Assembly: GCF_012927745.1 (NCBI RefSeq)
Contig: NZ_JABBKX010000002.1
Coordinates: 372,001 to 436,000, forward strand
Source: Neoroseomonas marina
GTDB taxonomy: Bacteria; Pseudomonadota; Alphaproteobacteria; Acetobacterales; Acetobacteraceae
Length of the DNA: 64,000 nt
Direction: 5' to 3'
Shown piece by piece: positions 8,382 to 16,291 of this stretch. The translations under genes and the position numbers were made by a program. The number at the start of each line of letters is the position of its first letter. Position 1 is the first letter of the stretch. Under the pieces are notes generated by a model. That model saw nothing but the letters and a program-made list of their open reading frames with translations, had not been told where the DNA came from and searched no databases.

Positions 8382-9401
8382 ATGCGTGCCGTCGGCTACC
8401 GCCAGTCCCTGCCCATCACCGACGATGCCGCCCTGCAGGACATCGACCTGCCGCGCCCCGTCGCGGCGGGGCGCGACCTGCTGGTGCAGGTCAAGGCCGT
8501 CTCGGTGAACCCGGTCGACACCAAGGTCCGCAAGCGCGCCCAGCCCGAGGGCGACGCCTGGGCCGTGCTCGGCTGGGATGCCTCCGGCGTGGTGGTCGAG
8601 GTCGGGCCCGAGGCGACCCGCTTCCGCCCCGGCGACGACGTCTTCTACGCCGGCGCCCTGAACCGCCCCGGCACCAATGCCGAGTTCCACCTGGTCGATG
8701 AACGCATCGTCGGCCACAAGCCGAAGACGCTCGGCCACGCCGCCGCGGCGGCGATCCCGCTGACGGCGATCACGGCATGGGAGACGCTGTTCGACCGGCT
8801 CGACGTCCGCCGCCCGGTCCCAGGCGCGCCGCGCGCGGTGCTCATCATCGGCGGCGCCGGCGGGGTCGGGTCGATCGCGATCCAACTCGCGCGGCAGCTG
8901 ACCGATCTCACGGTCATCGCCACGGCCTCCCGGCCCGAGACGCGGCAATGGGCGCTCGACCTCGGCGCGCACCATGTGGTGGACCACCGCAAGCCGCTCG
9001 CGGCCGAGGTCGCGGCCCTGGGCCTCGGCGCGCCGGGCTTCGTCTTCTCGACCACGAACACGGACCAGCACTTCGCCGAGATCGCGGCGCTGATCGCTCC
9101 GCAGGGCCGCTTCGCCCTGATCGACGACCCCGCGTCGCTCGACATCCTGCCGCTCAAGCGCAAGAGCGTGTCGACGCATTGGGAATTCATGTTCACCCGG
9201 CCCGTCTTCGGCACCGCGGACATCGCCGAGCAGGGCGCGCTGCTGGACGAGGTCTCCCGCCTGATCGACGCCGGCACGCTGCGCAGCACGCTCGCCGCGG
9301 AATTCGGGCCGGTCTCCGCCGCGAACCTGCGCCGCGCCCATGCGCTGATCGAAAGCGGCACGGCCAAGGGCAAGATCGTGCTCGAGGGCTTCGGCGCCTG
9401 A
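8382..9401 (+). CDS. Zinc-type alcohol dehydrogenase-like / quinone oxidoreductase
   Basis: Medium-chain dehydrogenase/reductase of 339 residues, of the zinc-free quinone-oxidoreductase type often annotated 'zinc-binding alcohol dehydrogenase family'. It has the N-terminal GroES-like domain (SVNPVDTKVR, LGWDASGVVVEVG) and a Rossmann domain with IIGGAGGVGSIAIQLARQL near residues 149–167 for NADPH. The catalytic zinc ligands and the structural-zinc four-cysteine lobe are absent, which fits NADPH-dependent reduction of quinones or reactive carbonyls. It is divergent from the HxlR gene, which likely controls it. Start: ATG 8382 with AGGAGA eight bases upstream. Confidence 0.93.
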   Translation: MRAVGYRQSLPITDDAALQDIDLPRPVAAGRDLLVQVKAVSVNPVDTKVRKRAQPEGDAWAVLGWDASGVVVEVGPEATRFRPGDDVFYAGALNRPGTNAEFHLVDERIVGHKPKTLGHAAAAAIPLTAITAWETLFDRLDVRRPVPGAPRAVLIIGGAGGVGSIAIQLARQLTDLTVIATASRPETRQWALDLGAHHVVDHRKPLAAEVAALGLGAPGFVFSTTNTDQHFAEIAALIAPQGRFALIDDPASLDILPLKRKSVSTHWEFMFTRPVFGTADIAEQGALLDEVSRLIDAGTLRSTLAAEFGPVSAANLRRAHALIESGTAKGKIVLEGFGA

Positions 9402-9405
9402 CGGT

Positions 9406-10104
9406 TCAGGGCGGCGGGCGCAGGCTGGCCTGCGCCTGCGGGGGCGTGAGCGCCGCGATGCAATCCGCCGGGCCCTCGAGCCCCGCGGCGCCGGCGATGG
9501 CGGCGCAGAGCAGCGGCGCGCGCGCGGGCCAGTCCTCGACGGCATGCGGCAGGCGCCCCATCGCGAAGCGGGCGCGCCCTGGCGCATCGATGGCGATCGC
9601 CGCGGCCATGCGCGGGCCGCGCGGGCCCAGGACGGCCGCGGCGGCCGCCTCTTCCGCCGCCGCGAGCACGGCATCGCCATAGGATCCGAGACCGATCGCG
9701 ACGATCAGCCCGGCTCCGGCCTGCACGGCCAGCGCGTCGATCGCGCCGAAGACTTCCGCGAGCGGTGGCGCCGCGCGACCGGGGCACTCGGCGTCCGATC
9801 GGCCGGCGGGAAAGTCCAGCACGGCCGCCTCCTCCTGGAGCAGGGCCTCGAGCAGCCTCGGCTGAAGCCGGTCGCGCAACGGGCCCGCCGAAGGGCCCAT
9901 CAGCACGGCCGCGGCGTCGCCCGTCAGCCAGTACGGCGGCAGATCGGCCAGGACCAGCCGGGAACACCCCGGCGTGCCGCCGGCCTGTTCGGCCGGCTGC
10001 ACCCAGAGCGTGTCGATGCTGCCGAAACCCTGGGCCGTGGCGTTCCCGGCCGCACCGACGGCGGCCGCCAGAACCAGCGCGATGCTGCGCGTGAACCGCT
10101 GCAT
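9406..10104 (-). CDS. Secreted protein, paralogue of the 10353–11033 product
   Basis: A 232-residue exported protein of unknown function. The ATG at 10104 has GGGAG seven bases upstream and starts a signal peptide (RSIALVLAAAVGAAGNATAQ). The mature part shares its plan with the product of 10353–11033: a cysteine followed by a hydrophobic strand, a 'GDAAAVLMGPSAGPLRDRL' helix, 'LLQEEAAVLDF', an alanine-rich helix, 'AGAGLIVAIGLGSYGDAVLAAA', then 'ARY/GPRGPRMAAAIAI' and a C-terminal Cys pair. This gene is last of three closely spaced minus-strand genes. A longer frame covering the whole 9406–10998 stretch exists but crosses the neighbouring genes in the wrong frame. Confidence 0.78.
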   Translation of the reverse strand: MQRFTRSIALVLAAAVGAAGNATAQGFGSIDTLWVQPAEQAGGTPGCSRLVLADLPPYWLTGDAAAVLMGPSAGPLRDRLQPRLLEALLQEEAAVLDFPAGRSDAECPGRAAPPLAEVFGAIDALAVQAGAGLIVAIGLGSYGDAVLAAAEEAAAAAVLGPRGPRMAAAIAIDAPGRARFAMGRLPHAVEDWPARAPLLCAAIAGAAGLEGPADCIAALTPPQAQASLRPPP

Positions 10105-10130
10105 GACAGGTCTCCCTTCCCCGATGATGG

Positions 10131-10322
10131 TCAGCGCGTCGCGCCGCACAGCACCGGCGCGGTGTCGGACAAGGGATCGCCGATGCAGGGCGGCCGGGGC
10201 GCCGTCCGGCTGGGCGGGTCCTCGGGTGTCGTCGCCTGCAGGGCGACGGAGACGAAGGCCGACAGGGTCGCGACCGCGGCGATGTCGGCGATGCGCAGAA
10301 GAAGCGTGCGGCGATGGGGCAT
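10131..10322 (-). CDS. Small membrane-anchored or exported protein
   Basis: A 63-residue protein starting at the ATG at 10322, which has GGGAG eight bases upstream (a GTG at 10331 is also in frame). Residues about 8–27 form one hydrophobic helix after a basic start (MPHRRTLLLRIADIAAVATL), then a short polar, proline-rich tail with two cysteines (PPCIGD, VLCGATR). It lies between the two paralogous secreted-protein genes with gaps of 26 and 30 nt, in the same direction, so it is probably co-transcribed. I do not recognise a family. The gene looks real from its ribosome binding site and position. Confidence 0.6.
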   Translation of the reverse strand: MPHRRTLLLRIADIAAVATLSAFVSVALQATTPEDPPSRTAPRPPCIGDPLSDTAPVLCGATR

Positions 10323-10352
10323 GTGCTGCACTCCCTTGGGCGGGCTGGCGTG

Positions 10353-11033
10353 TCAGCGAGGCGCTTCGGCGATCTCGGGCGAACGGGCGAAGGCGGCGAG
10401 GCACTGCGCGGCGACCGGCGTTCCTTCGGCCCCCCCGAGGGCGCCGCAGAGTCGCTGGAAGCGGCTCGGCGCGCCGTCGCGCCGTTCGGCGGGCGGCCCG
10501 AGGAGGAAGGCCGCCTGCGGGCCGGCCACGGCTGCCGCCGCCGCGAAGCGCGGTGCGCCCTGTGGCAGGTACCGGGCGGCGACGTCTTCCCGCGCCGCGT
10601 CGGCGACGACGCCGGCGCCCGGCCCGACGCCGATCGCGACCACCGGCCCGGCACCTGCCCGCCGGGCGGCCCCGAGCAGCGCGAAGACGACCCCGAGTGG
10701 GTCCTCGGGCGGCGCCAGGTCGAGAAGCGCGTCCCGCTCGCCGTCGCAGGCGGCATGTGCGCCCAGGGCGACCTCCACCACCGCGGCGCCGTCCTGCAGC
10801 AGCAGCGCCAGCAGCGCGTCGCGCTGCGCGTCGGGCCGCGTCGTGTCGGCCAGCAGCAGGGCCGCGAGATGGCCCGGTTGCCAGCCCTGCGGGACGTTCA
10901 TCAGCGCCACGCCGGCGCAGCCGGTGAGCGTGGTGACGTAGGGGATCGGCTGGAAGCGCGTGTACTCGGTCGCCGCGGCGGGAACGGCAGCGAGGCAACC
11001 GGCGGCGAGGGCGGCGCGAAGCAGGCGCGGCAT
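10353..11033 (-). CDS. Secreted protein, paralogue of the 9406–10104 product
   Basis: A 226-residue exported protein with a signal peptide (MPRLLRAALAAGCLAAVPAAA) and a strong ribosome binding site (AAAGGAG). The mature part is aligned by eye with the 9406–10104 product over most of its length: shared landmarks are the 'HLAALLLAD' helix, 'ALLLQDGAAVVEV', 'LGVVFALLGAARRAGAGPVVAIGVG', 'RFAAAAAVAGP' and a late Cys ('QCLAAFA'). It is first of the three-gene set. No catalytic motif is visible. A periplasmic binding or structural role is possible but not shown. Confidence 0.78.
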   Translation of the reverse strand: MPRLLRAALAAGCLAAVPAAATEYTRFQPIPYVTTLTGCAGVALMNVPQGWQPGHLAALLLADTTRPDAQRDALLALLLQDGAAVVEVALGAHAACDGERDALLDLAPPEDPLGVVFALLGAARRAGAGPVVAIGVGPGAGVVADAAREDVAARYLPQGAPRFAAAAAVAGPQAAFLLGPPAERRDGAPSRFQRLCGALGGAEGTPVAAQCLAAFARSPEIAEAPR

Positions 11034-11226
11034 GGCGAGCTCCTTTCGGGCCTGGACGGGGTGGCGGTGCGGACCCTGGTCCCGAGCCGGGTCTTCCCCG
11101 CCGGATGGATCGAACGCCCGCAGCCCCCGCCGAGTCCCGAAGGCGGGCCGAAATTTCCGTGAAGTCGTTGTCCGCGAAGGCCCCGCTGCGGCGCGCGTTC
11201 AGCCGCGCGCCGTGGCTGTTAGGCCG

Positions 11227-12156
11227 TCAGCAGGCGCGTCGGCCCAGCACGGCCCTGGCGTCCTCGACGTCCTGCGCGATCGCGGCCTTGAGGTCCTCGA
11301 GCCCCGCGAACTTCGCGTCGGGTCGCAGGAAGCGGACGAGCCGCACCCCGATCTCCTGCCCGTAGAGATCGCCGGCATAGTCGAAGATGAAGGTCTCGAG
11401 CCGCGTCTCGGGGTCGCCGCCCAGCGTGGGGCGACGGCCGACATTGGCGACGCCCTTGGCGACGCTGCCATCGGGCAGCGCCACGGTGACGGCATAGACG
11501 CCGCGTGCCGGTTCCAGGTGCCGGCCGATCCACATGTTGGCGGTCGGCCAGCCCAGCACGCGGCCGAGCTTGTCGCCATGCACAACCGTGCCGCGGATCT
11601 CCCACGGCCGGCCGAGCCGTTCCGCGGCATGGTCCGGATACCCGTCCTGCAGCAGCCGGCGGATGCGGGTGGAGGAGATCGCCTCCCCGCCGAAATGCAC
11701 CGGCGGGACGATCGACAGCCCCATGCCGCGTGCCTCGGCCTCCCGCGCCAGGAAGCCGACATCCCCGCCGCGCCGGTGGCCGAAGGCGAAGTCCGGTCCG
11801 CAGGCCAGATGCTTCGCGCCGAGGCCGCGATGCAGCACCTGCTCGACGAAATCCTCGGCCGACATCGCGGCGAAGCCATCGTCGAAGGGCAGGGCGAAGA
11901 CATGCGCCGCGCCGGCCGCCTGCAGCGCTGCGGCCTTGGCCGGGAGCAGCGTCAGCCGGAAGGGCGGGTCGTCGGGGCGGAAATGTTCGCGCGGGTGCGG
12001 CTCGAAGGTCAGCGCGGCGAGCGGCAGGTCGGGCCGCGCGGCATGCGCCGCCCGCAGCACGGCGACATGGCCGAGATGGACGCCGTCGAAATTGCCCAGC
12101 GCGACGGTGGCGCCTCGGGCCTCGCGCGGGACGTCGCGCCAGGAAGCGATGATCAT
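11227..12156 (-). CDS. ribF: Bifunctional riboflavin kinase / FAD synthetase
   Basis: Makes FMN from riboflavin and then FAD, in the cytoplasm. The 309-residue protein begins with the nucleotidyltransferase domain: VALGNFDGVHLGH at about residues 19–31, and GPDFAFGHRRGGD and SSTRIRRLL later. The C-terminal third is the riboflavin kinase domain (GWPTANM … GVANVGRRPTLG … LETFIFDYAGDLYG). All expected motifs are intact. In many bacteria ribF precedes ileS and lspA directly; here the same order and strand are kept, but about 3.5 kb of other genes lie between. Confidence 0.97.
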   Translation of the reverse strand: MIIASWRDVPREARGATVALGNFDGVHLGHVAVLRAAHAARPDLPLAALTFEPHPREHFRPDDPPFRLTLLPAKAAALQAAGAAHVFALPFDDGFAAMSAEDFVEQVLHRGLGAKHLACGPDFAFGHRRGGDVGFLAREAEARGMGLSIVPPVHFGGEAISSTRIRRLLQDGYPDHAAERLGRPWEIRGTVVHGDKLGRVLGWPTANMWIGRHLEPARGVYAVTVALPDGSVAKGVANVGRRPTLGGDPETRLETFIFDYAGDLYGQEIGVRLVRFLRPDAKFAGLEDLKAAIAQDVEDARAVLGRRAC

Positions 12157-12175
12157 GCGGCGGCTTTACCTGAAG

Positions 12176-12204
12176 CGCGGGGGAGGATGAACCTCCCTCA
12201 CGCG
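12176..12204. repeat. Hairpin of the GGGGGAGGxTGAACCTCCC type
   Basis: GGGGAGG and CCTCCCTC flank ATGAA, with CGCG on both sides extending the stem. It is close in sequence to the hairpin at 28159–28179, which suggests a small repeat family. It lies between ribF and the LOG-family gene. Confidence 0.5.
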
Positions 12205-12245
12205 GGATACGACGCGCGGCGTGGGCCGGATCTCGAGGGCCGCCG

Positions 12246-12267
12246 GGGGAGACGGTGCCGTCTCCCC
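12246..12267 (-). terminator. Terminator-like hairpin after the LOG-family gene
   Basis: GGGGAGACGG and CCGTCTCCCC form a perfect 10-bp stem with a TG loop, beginning seven bases past the stop codon of the minus-strand gene at 12275. No T tract follows. Confidence 0.5.
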
Positions 12268-12274
12268 TCGCCCC

Positions 12275-12856
12275 TCACGCCTCGCCCGGCCGCAGCCAGC
12301 GCGGCACGTCGAGCGGGACGAAGGTTTCGAGCGCGTCGAGCGCCGCGTCCGCATCGGGCGCCAGCATCGCCATCGGCCGCATCTCGGGCCGCAGCAGGCC
12401 TTCGGCCATCATGTGGTCGAACATCGCCATCTGGCGCCGCCAGAACCCCAGCGTGTCGACGAAGACCACGCCCTTGCGCTGGATGCCGAGCTGCAGCCAG
12501 GTCAGCGCCTCGACCGCTTCCTCGAGCGTGCCGTAGCCGCCGGGCAGCACGATGAAGCCGTCCGACATCTCGGCCATCATCGCCTTGCGTTCGTGCATCG
12601 AGGCGACGACGCGCAGGTCCGGCAGGTCGCCGTTGCCGGCCTCGCGCATCACCAGCCCATGCGGGATGATCCCCGTCACCGCCGCCCCGGCCGCAAGCGC
12701 GGCGCGCGAGACGATCCCCATCAGCCCGACGGCGCCGCCACCGAACACCAGGCCCAGGCCGCGCGCGGCGATGGCGCGACCGAGCGCTTCGGCCGCCGCG
12801 GCGTATTCCGGCCGCGCGCCGGCGGCCGACCCACAGAAGACGCAGACGCGACGCAT
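12275..12856 (-). CDS. LOG family protein (TIGR00730; cytokinin riboside monophosphate phosphoribohydrolase-like)
   Basis: A 193-residue Rossmann-fold protein. The family signature is complete: VFCGSAAG at the start, LVFGGGAVGLMGIV near residues 35–48, and PGGYGTLEE near residues 103–111, where the glutamate is catalytic. Proteins of this family cleave the N-glycosidic bond of purine nucleoside 5'-monophosphates; some make free cytokinins, others probably act in nucleotide salvage. The stop of the MaoC gene lies only 4 nt upstream of this start, so the two may be one transcript. The precise substrate cannot be read from the sequence. Confidence 0.93.
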   Translation of the reverse strand: MRRVCVFCGSAAGARPEYAAAAEALGRAIAARGLGLVFGGGAVGLMGIVSRAALAAGAAVTGIIPHGLVMREAGNGDLPDLRVVASMHERKAMMAEMSDGFIVLPGGYGTLEEAVEALTWLQLGIQRKGVVFVDTLGFWRRQMAMFDHMMAEGLLRPEMRPMAMLAPDADAALDALETFVPLDVPRWLRPGEA

Positions 12857-12860
12857 CGGC

Positions 12861-13304
12861 TTATTCCGCAGCCTTCACGACATGCGCGCGCGACGGCACC
12901 GAGACATACGCCTCGCCTTCCAGCACCGGCTCGCCCTTCACGGTGCAGACGGTGCGCAGCGTGGCGCGGTGCTTTTCCGGGTGCAGGGCGGCGACCTCGA
13001 CGGTCGCGGTCACCGTCTCCCCGATGCGGACCGGCGCGCGGAACTTCAGCGACTGGGACATGTAGATCGTGCCCGGCCCGGGAAGCTGCGTGCCGAGCAC
13101 CTTGGTGATCAGCCCCGCCGCCAGCATGCCGTGCGCGATGCGTTCCTTGAAGATCGAGGTCGCGGCGTATTCCGCGTCGAGGTGCATCGGGTTGGTGTCG
13201 CCGGTGACCGCGGCGAAGAGAACGATGTCGGCCTCGGTGATGGTCTTGGAGAACTTCGCGGTGAGGCCGACGGTCAGGTCCTCGAAGAAGTAGCTTTCGG
13301 GCAT
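12861..13304 (-). CDS. MaoC family dehydratase ((R)-enoyl-CoA hydratase-like)
   Basis: A 147-residue single hot-dog protein from the ATG at 13304 (MPESYFFEDL). The hydratase-2 motif is present: the DTNPMHLDAEYA segment followed by FKERIAHGMLAAGLI, with the catalytic Asp and His (D43 or so and H48). Enzymes of this type hydrate 2-enoyl-CoA to (R)-3-hydroxyacyl-CoA and may feed polyhydroxyalkanoate synthesis or odd fatty acid routes. A longer frame extends upstream, but it crosses the start region of the M20 gene and has no family similarity. The gene lies 4 nt before the LOG-family gene and diverges from the M20 peptidase gene. Confidence 0.92.
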   Translation of the reverse strand: MPESYFFEDLTVGLTAKFSKTITEADIVLFAAVTGDTNPMHLDAEYAATSIFKERIAHGMLAAGLITKVLGTQLPGPGTIYMSQSLKFRAPVRIGETVTATVEVAALHPEKHRATLRTVCTVKGEPVLEGEAYVSVPSRAHVVKAAE

Positions 13305-13419
13305 GGGCTGGGGGGTCCCGTTGTGCGCTGCGGCAAGGTCGTTAACGGCCCCGCCGAGGATGGACAAGCGAAAACCCGCCTGCCAGAAGCCCGGGACCAC
13401 CGCACCAGGACCCAGCACC

Positions 13420-14550
13420 ATGCCGCAGACCGAGATCGGCTCCTCCGAACGCCTGCTCGAGGAACTCAAGGGCTGGGTGCTGCACGAGACGCCGACGACG
13501 GACGCGGCCGCCGTGAACGGGCTGATCGGCAAGGCGGAAGGGGAACTGCGCGCGGTCGGCGCGGCGCTGGAACGGATTCCCGGCCGCGACGGCTACGGGG
13601 ACACGCTGATCGCCCGCACGCCGGGCGAAGGCGCCCCGGTGGTGGTCGCCGGCCACCTCGACACGGTGTGGGACATCGGCACGCTCGCATCCTCGATGCC
13701 GTGGACGATCGACGGCGCCAAGGCGCATGGCCCGGGCATCTACGACATGAAGGCCGGGTCTTTCTTCGCCTTCCATTCCGTGCGCGAGATCCTGCGCCAG
13801 AAGGTGAAGACGAAGCGCCCGATCATCCTGCTGCTCACGCCCGACGAGGAAGTCGGCAGCCCGACCTCCCGCGCGCCGATCGAACAGGCCGCGACCGGGG
13901 CGCGCGCCGTGCTGATCCCGGAACCCGCCGGCGGGCCGAACGGCGCCTGCGTCACCGCGCGCAAGGGTGTCGGCCGCTTCGTGATGAAGGTCCACGGCGT
14001 CTCGGCCCATGCCGGCGGCAACTGGCAGGACGGGCGCAGCGCGGTGGTCGCGCTGGCGAAGAAGATCCTCGAGGTCCATGCGCTGACCGACCTCGCCGGC
14101 GGCACCACGACGAATGTCGCGCCGATCTGGGGCGGCACGCGCCCGAACGTCGTCCCGCCGGAGGCGGGCTGCGAGATCGACTGCCGCGTCACCTCCATCC
14201 CGGAAGGCGAGCGTATCGAGCGCCTGATCCATGCCATGGCCGGCGAGGCCGACGGCATCCGCATCGAGGTGGAGGGCGGCATGAACCGCCCGCCGATGGT
14301 CGAGACCCCGGCGATCGCCGCGCTGTACGACATGGCGCGCGGCATCGCGGCGAAGCACGGCTACGACCTGCCGAAGCAGCATCGCGGCGGCGGGTCGGAC
14401 GGCAACTTCACCGCGGCGATCGGCGTGCCGACGCTGGATGGCCTCGGCTGCACGGGCGCCGGCGCCCATGCGCCCTTCGAGCACATCCTGTGGACCGACC
14501 TCGCGCCGCGCTGCGCGACCCTGTGCGAGTTGCTCGAGACCATCGACTGA
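13420..14550 (+). CDS. M20 family metallopeptidase (carboxypeptidase G2-like)
   Basis: Zinc-dependent exopeptidase of 376 residues. Zinc-binding landmarks are in order: AGHLDTVWD (His, Asp), GPGIYDMKAG (bridging Asp), PDEEVGSPTSR (catalytic Glu pair) and, late, GGGSDGNF with the final His in GAGAHAPFEH. The dimerisation domain lies in between (ARKGVGRFVMKVHGVSAHAG). This set is typical of the glutamate carboxypeptidase branch. I chose the ATG at 13420 because it gives the family's N-terminus and avoids an extension that overlaps the divergent MaoC gene. No signal peptide, so cytoplasmic. Substrate unknown; amino-acid conjugates or folate-like compounds are possible. Confidence 0.92.
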   Translation: MPQTEIGSSERLLEELKGWVLHETPTTDAAAVNGLIGKAEGELRAVGAALERIPGRDGYGDTLIARTPGEGAPVVVAGHLDTVWDIGTLASSMPWTIDGAKAHGPGIYDMKAGSFFAFHSVREILRQKVKTKRPIILLLTPDEEVGSPTSRAPIEQAATGARAVLIPEPAGGPNGACVTARKGVGRFVMKVHGVSAHAGGNWQDGRSAVVALAKKILEVHALTDLAGGTTTNVAPIWGGTRPNVVPPEAGCEIDCRVTSIPEGERIERLIHAMAGEADGIRIEVEGGMNRPPMVETPAIAALYDMARGIAAKHGYDLPKQHRGGGSDGNFTAAIGVPTLDGLGCTGAGAHAPFEHILWTDLAPRCATLCELLETID

Positions 14551-14676
14551 GGCGCGGTGTGCGCCCGGCGCCGATTGCACGTCGTGGTTGACGCCGGAAT
14601 CGCGAGTTCAATTTGACTTGCCACCCTCCCGGCCGCTCGCCTGAAATGTGCCGGGGCGCGGATGAGGGAGTGTGGC

Positions 14677-15123
14677 ATGTCAGGTTGGGGTCGGCCCGGC
14701 GGTCTTGCGGCGGTGATGGCGCCGCCGACCGCGCAGCAGCAGCAGGCGCAGGCGGATGCCGACGCGAAACGGAAGGCCGATGAGGCCGCCCGCGCCTTGC
14801 GCGCCCGCGCGGAAGCCCTGCGCGACAAGGTCGAGGATTGCATCAAGACCGGCGGCGGCATCAGCGGCAACTACGTCCAGGACGACCAGTACACCGCGCC
14901 CGGCTATTGGACGACGACCGAGACCACCATGGCCTTCGAGCTCTGGAAGCAGTTGTACGAGGCACGGACGCCCGGCAGCATCATCGCGCTGAATATCCAC
15001 ATGATGGGTCCGTCGGCGAAGTATACCGGCGACCGCAACGGCGCGATCCAGGCGAACTTCATCCGCTTCAAGCAGGCGGGCAAGGTGGGCCGCTACAACA
15101 TCCACATCGACGTCCGCGACTGA
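14677..15123 (+). CDS. Protein of unknown function with a coiled-coil N-terminus
   Basis: A 148-residue protein I do not recognise. The ATG at 14677 has GGGAG well placed; another ATG 15 bases upstream overlaps that site and is less likely. Residues about 15–60 are a glutamine- and alanine-rich, charged helix likely to form a coiled coil (AQQQQAQADADAKRKADEAA). The C-terminal half is a compact mixed region (DDQYTAPGYWTTTETTMAFE, NIHMMGPSAKYTGDR). There is no signal peptide or membrane segment. It runs convergently into the LysE-type gene. Codon use looks normal, and the gene follows a 126-bp gap that could hold its promoter. Confidence 0.6.
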   Translation: MSGWGRPGGLAAVMAPPTAQQQQAQADADAKRKADEAARALRARAEALRDKVEDCIKTGGGISGNYVQDDQYTAPGYWTTTETTMAFELWKQLYEARTPGSIIALNIHMMGPSAKYTGDRNGAIQANFIRFKQAGKVGRYNIHIDVRD

Positions 15124-15132
15124 TCCGCCGGG

Positions 15133-15744
15133 CTAGGCGGTGGCGACCCGCAGCAGGCAGGCCAGCCCCGCCGCCGCGATCGCCGCCCCTGCCGCGCCGC
15201 GCATGGCGATGCGCCACCGCCGCGCATCGCGCGCCGCGGCCAGGCGCGCGGCCGCCAGCGCGTAGCCGCCATAGATGACGAGGCCCGTCCCGGCATAGGC
15301 GGCGGCGAGCACGCCGACCTCCGGCCAGGAGGGCGACGCGCCGTTCGACGCCGCCACGCCGATCGCGGCGAGGAACGGCAGCGACACCGGATTGGCCGCG
15401 ACGATGCCGAAGCCCGCGAGGCCTGCCCCGATACGGCCGCCGGCGATGCGCGGCGGGGCCGCGCTGTCCGCCGCGCGCAGCAGGGCGCGCAGCCCGATCA
15501 GCAGCAACACCACGCCCGCCACGGCCTGCGCGACCAGGAGCCGGCCGGCCGGGGGCCGGAGCATGGCGCCGGCCGAAAGGCTCGTCGCAAGCAGCGTCGC
15601 CTGGCCAAGGACCTGCCCGAGGATCGCAGCCCCGGCCAGGCGCAGCCCGCCGACCAGAGCGCAGCCGACCACATGCGCCACGGCGGGTCCTGGCGCCGCC
15701 ACCACCACGATCGCCATCCCGAGGAAGGCCAGCGGATCGATCAT
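15133..15744 (-). CDS. LysE/RhtB family amino acid exporter
   Basis: A 203-residue inner-membrane protein with about six hydrophobic helices. The N-terminus (DPLAFLGMAIVVVAAPGPAV) carries the conserved PGP motif of LysE/RhtB exporters, and the middle NPVSLPFLAAIG matches the conserved 'NPK..LFF' helix of the family, although the lysine is replaced by Val. Members export amino acids or related small molecules. The start at 15744 is the ATG nearest the first helix; GGGAGAT precedes it. The gene diverges from ynfA. Confidence 0.88.
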   Translation of the reverse strand: MIDPLAFLGMAIVVVAAPGPAVAHVVGCALVGGLRLAGAAILGQVLGQATLLATSLSAGAMLRPPAGRLLVAQAVAGVVLLLIGLRALLRAADSAAPPRIAGGRIGAGLAGFGIVAANPVSLPFLAAIGVAASNGASPSWPEVGVLAAAYAGTGLVIYGGYALAAARLAAARDARRWRIAMRGAAGAAIAAAGLACLLRVATA

Positions 15745-15909
15745 GCGGATCTCCCTTCGTCGGCGCGGCCGTCGCGCCGTGACGGGGAGGGATGGACACC
15801 GCGGGCGGCGCCGAAGTCCCGAGAGCGGGCTGAAGATCAGGCGAAATTCCGCCGAGGCGACCCCGTGCGGTAGGATGCCGGCGCGAAGCCACGGACGGGG
15901 CAGGCTGCG

Positions 15910-16236
15910 GTGCGGATCTGGGGTGTCTATGCGGCGGCCGCGGCGGCCGAGATCGGCGGCTGCTTCGCCGTCTGGGCGGTGCTGCGCCTCGGCCGCAGCG
16001 CGTGGTGGCTCGCGGCGGCCGTCCTGTTGCTGCTGCTGTTCGCCTGGCTGCTGACGCGCGTCGATACCGAGGCCGCCGGGCGCGCCTTCGCGGCCTATGG
16101 CGGCATCTACATCGCGGCATCCCTGGCCTGGATGTGGGCCGTCGAGGGATTGCGCCCGGACCGCTGGGACCTCGCCGGCGCGGCGCTCTGCCTGGCCGGC
16201 GCGGGGGTTATCCTGCTCGCCCCGCGGGGGGCGTGA
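15910..16236 (+). CDS. ynfA: YnfA family (UPF0060) membrane protein
   Basis: A 108-residue protein with four transmembrane helices, matching the UPF0060/YnfA family ([18 protein letters not shown] … [28 protein letters not shown]). YnfA is a member of the small multidrug resistance superfamily, exporting some cationic compounds. The start is a GTG. It is followed after 55 nt by the SDR gene in the same direction. Confidence 0.93.
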   Translation: MRIWGVYAAAAAAEIGGCFAVWAVLRLGRSAWWLAAAVLLLLLFAWLLTRVDTEAAGRAFAAYGGIYIAASLAWMWAVEGLRPDRWDLAGAALCLAGAGVILLAPRGA

Positions 16237-16291
16237 CGCGGCGCGTCCGCCGCCCCACATCCGCAACACGCTTCGACGAGGAACGCAGGCA

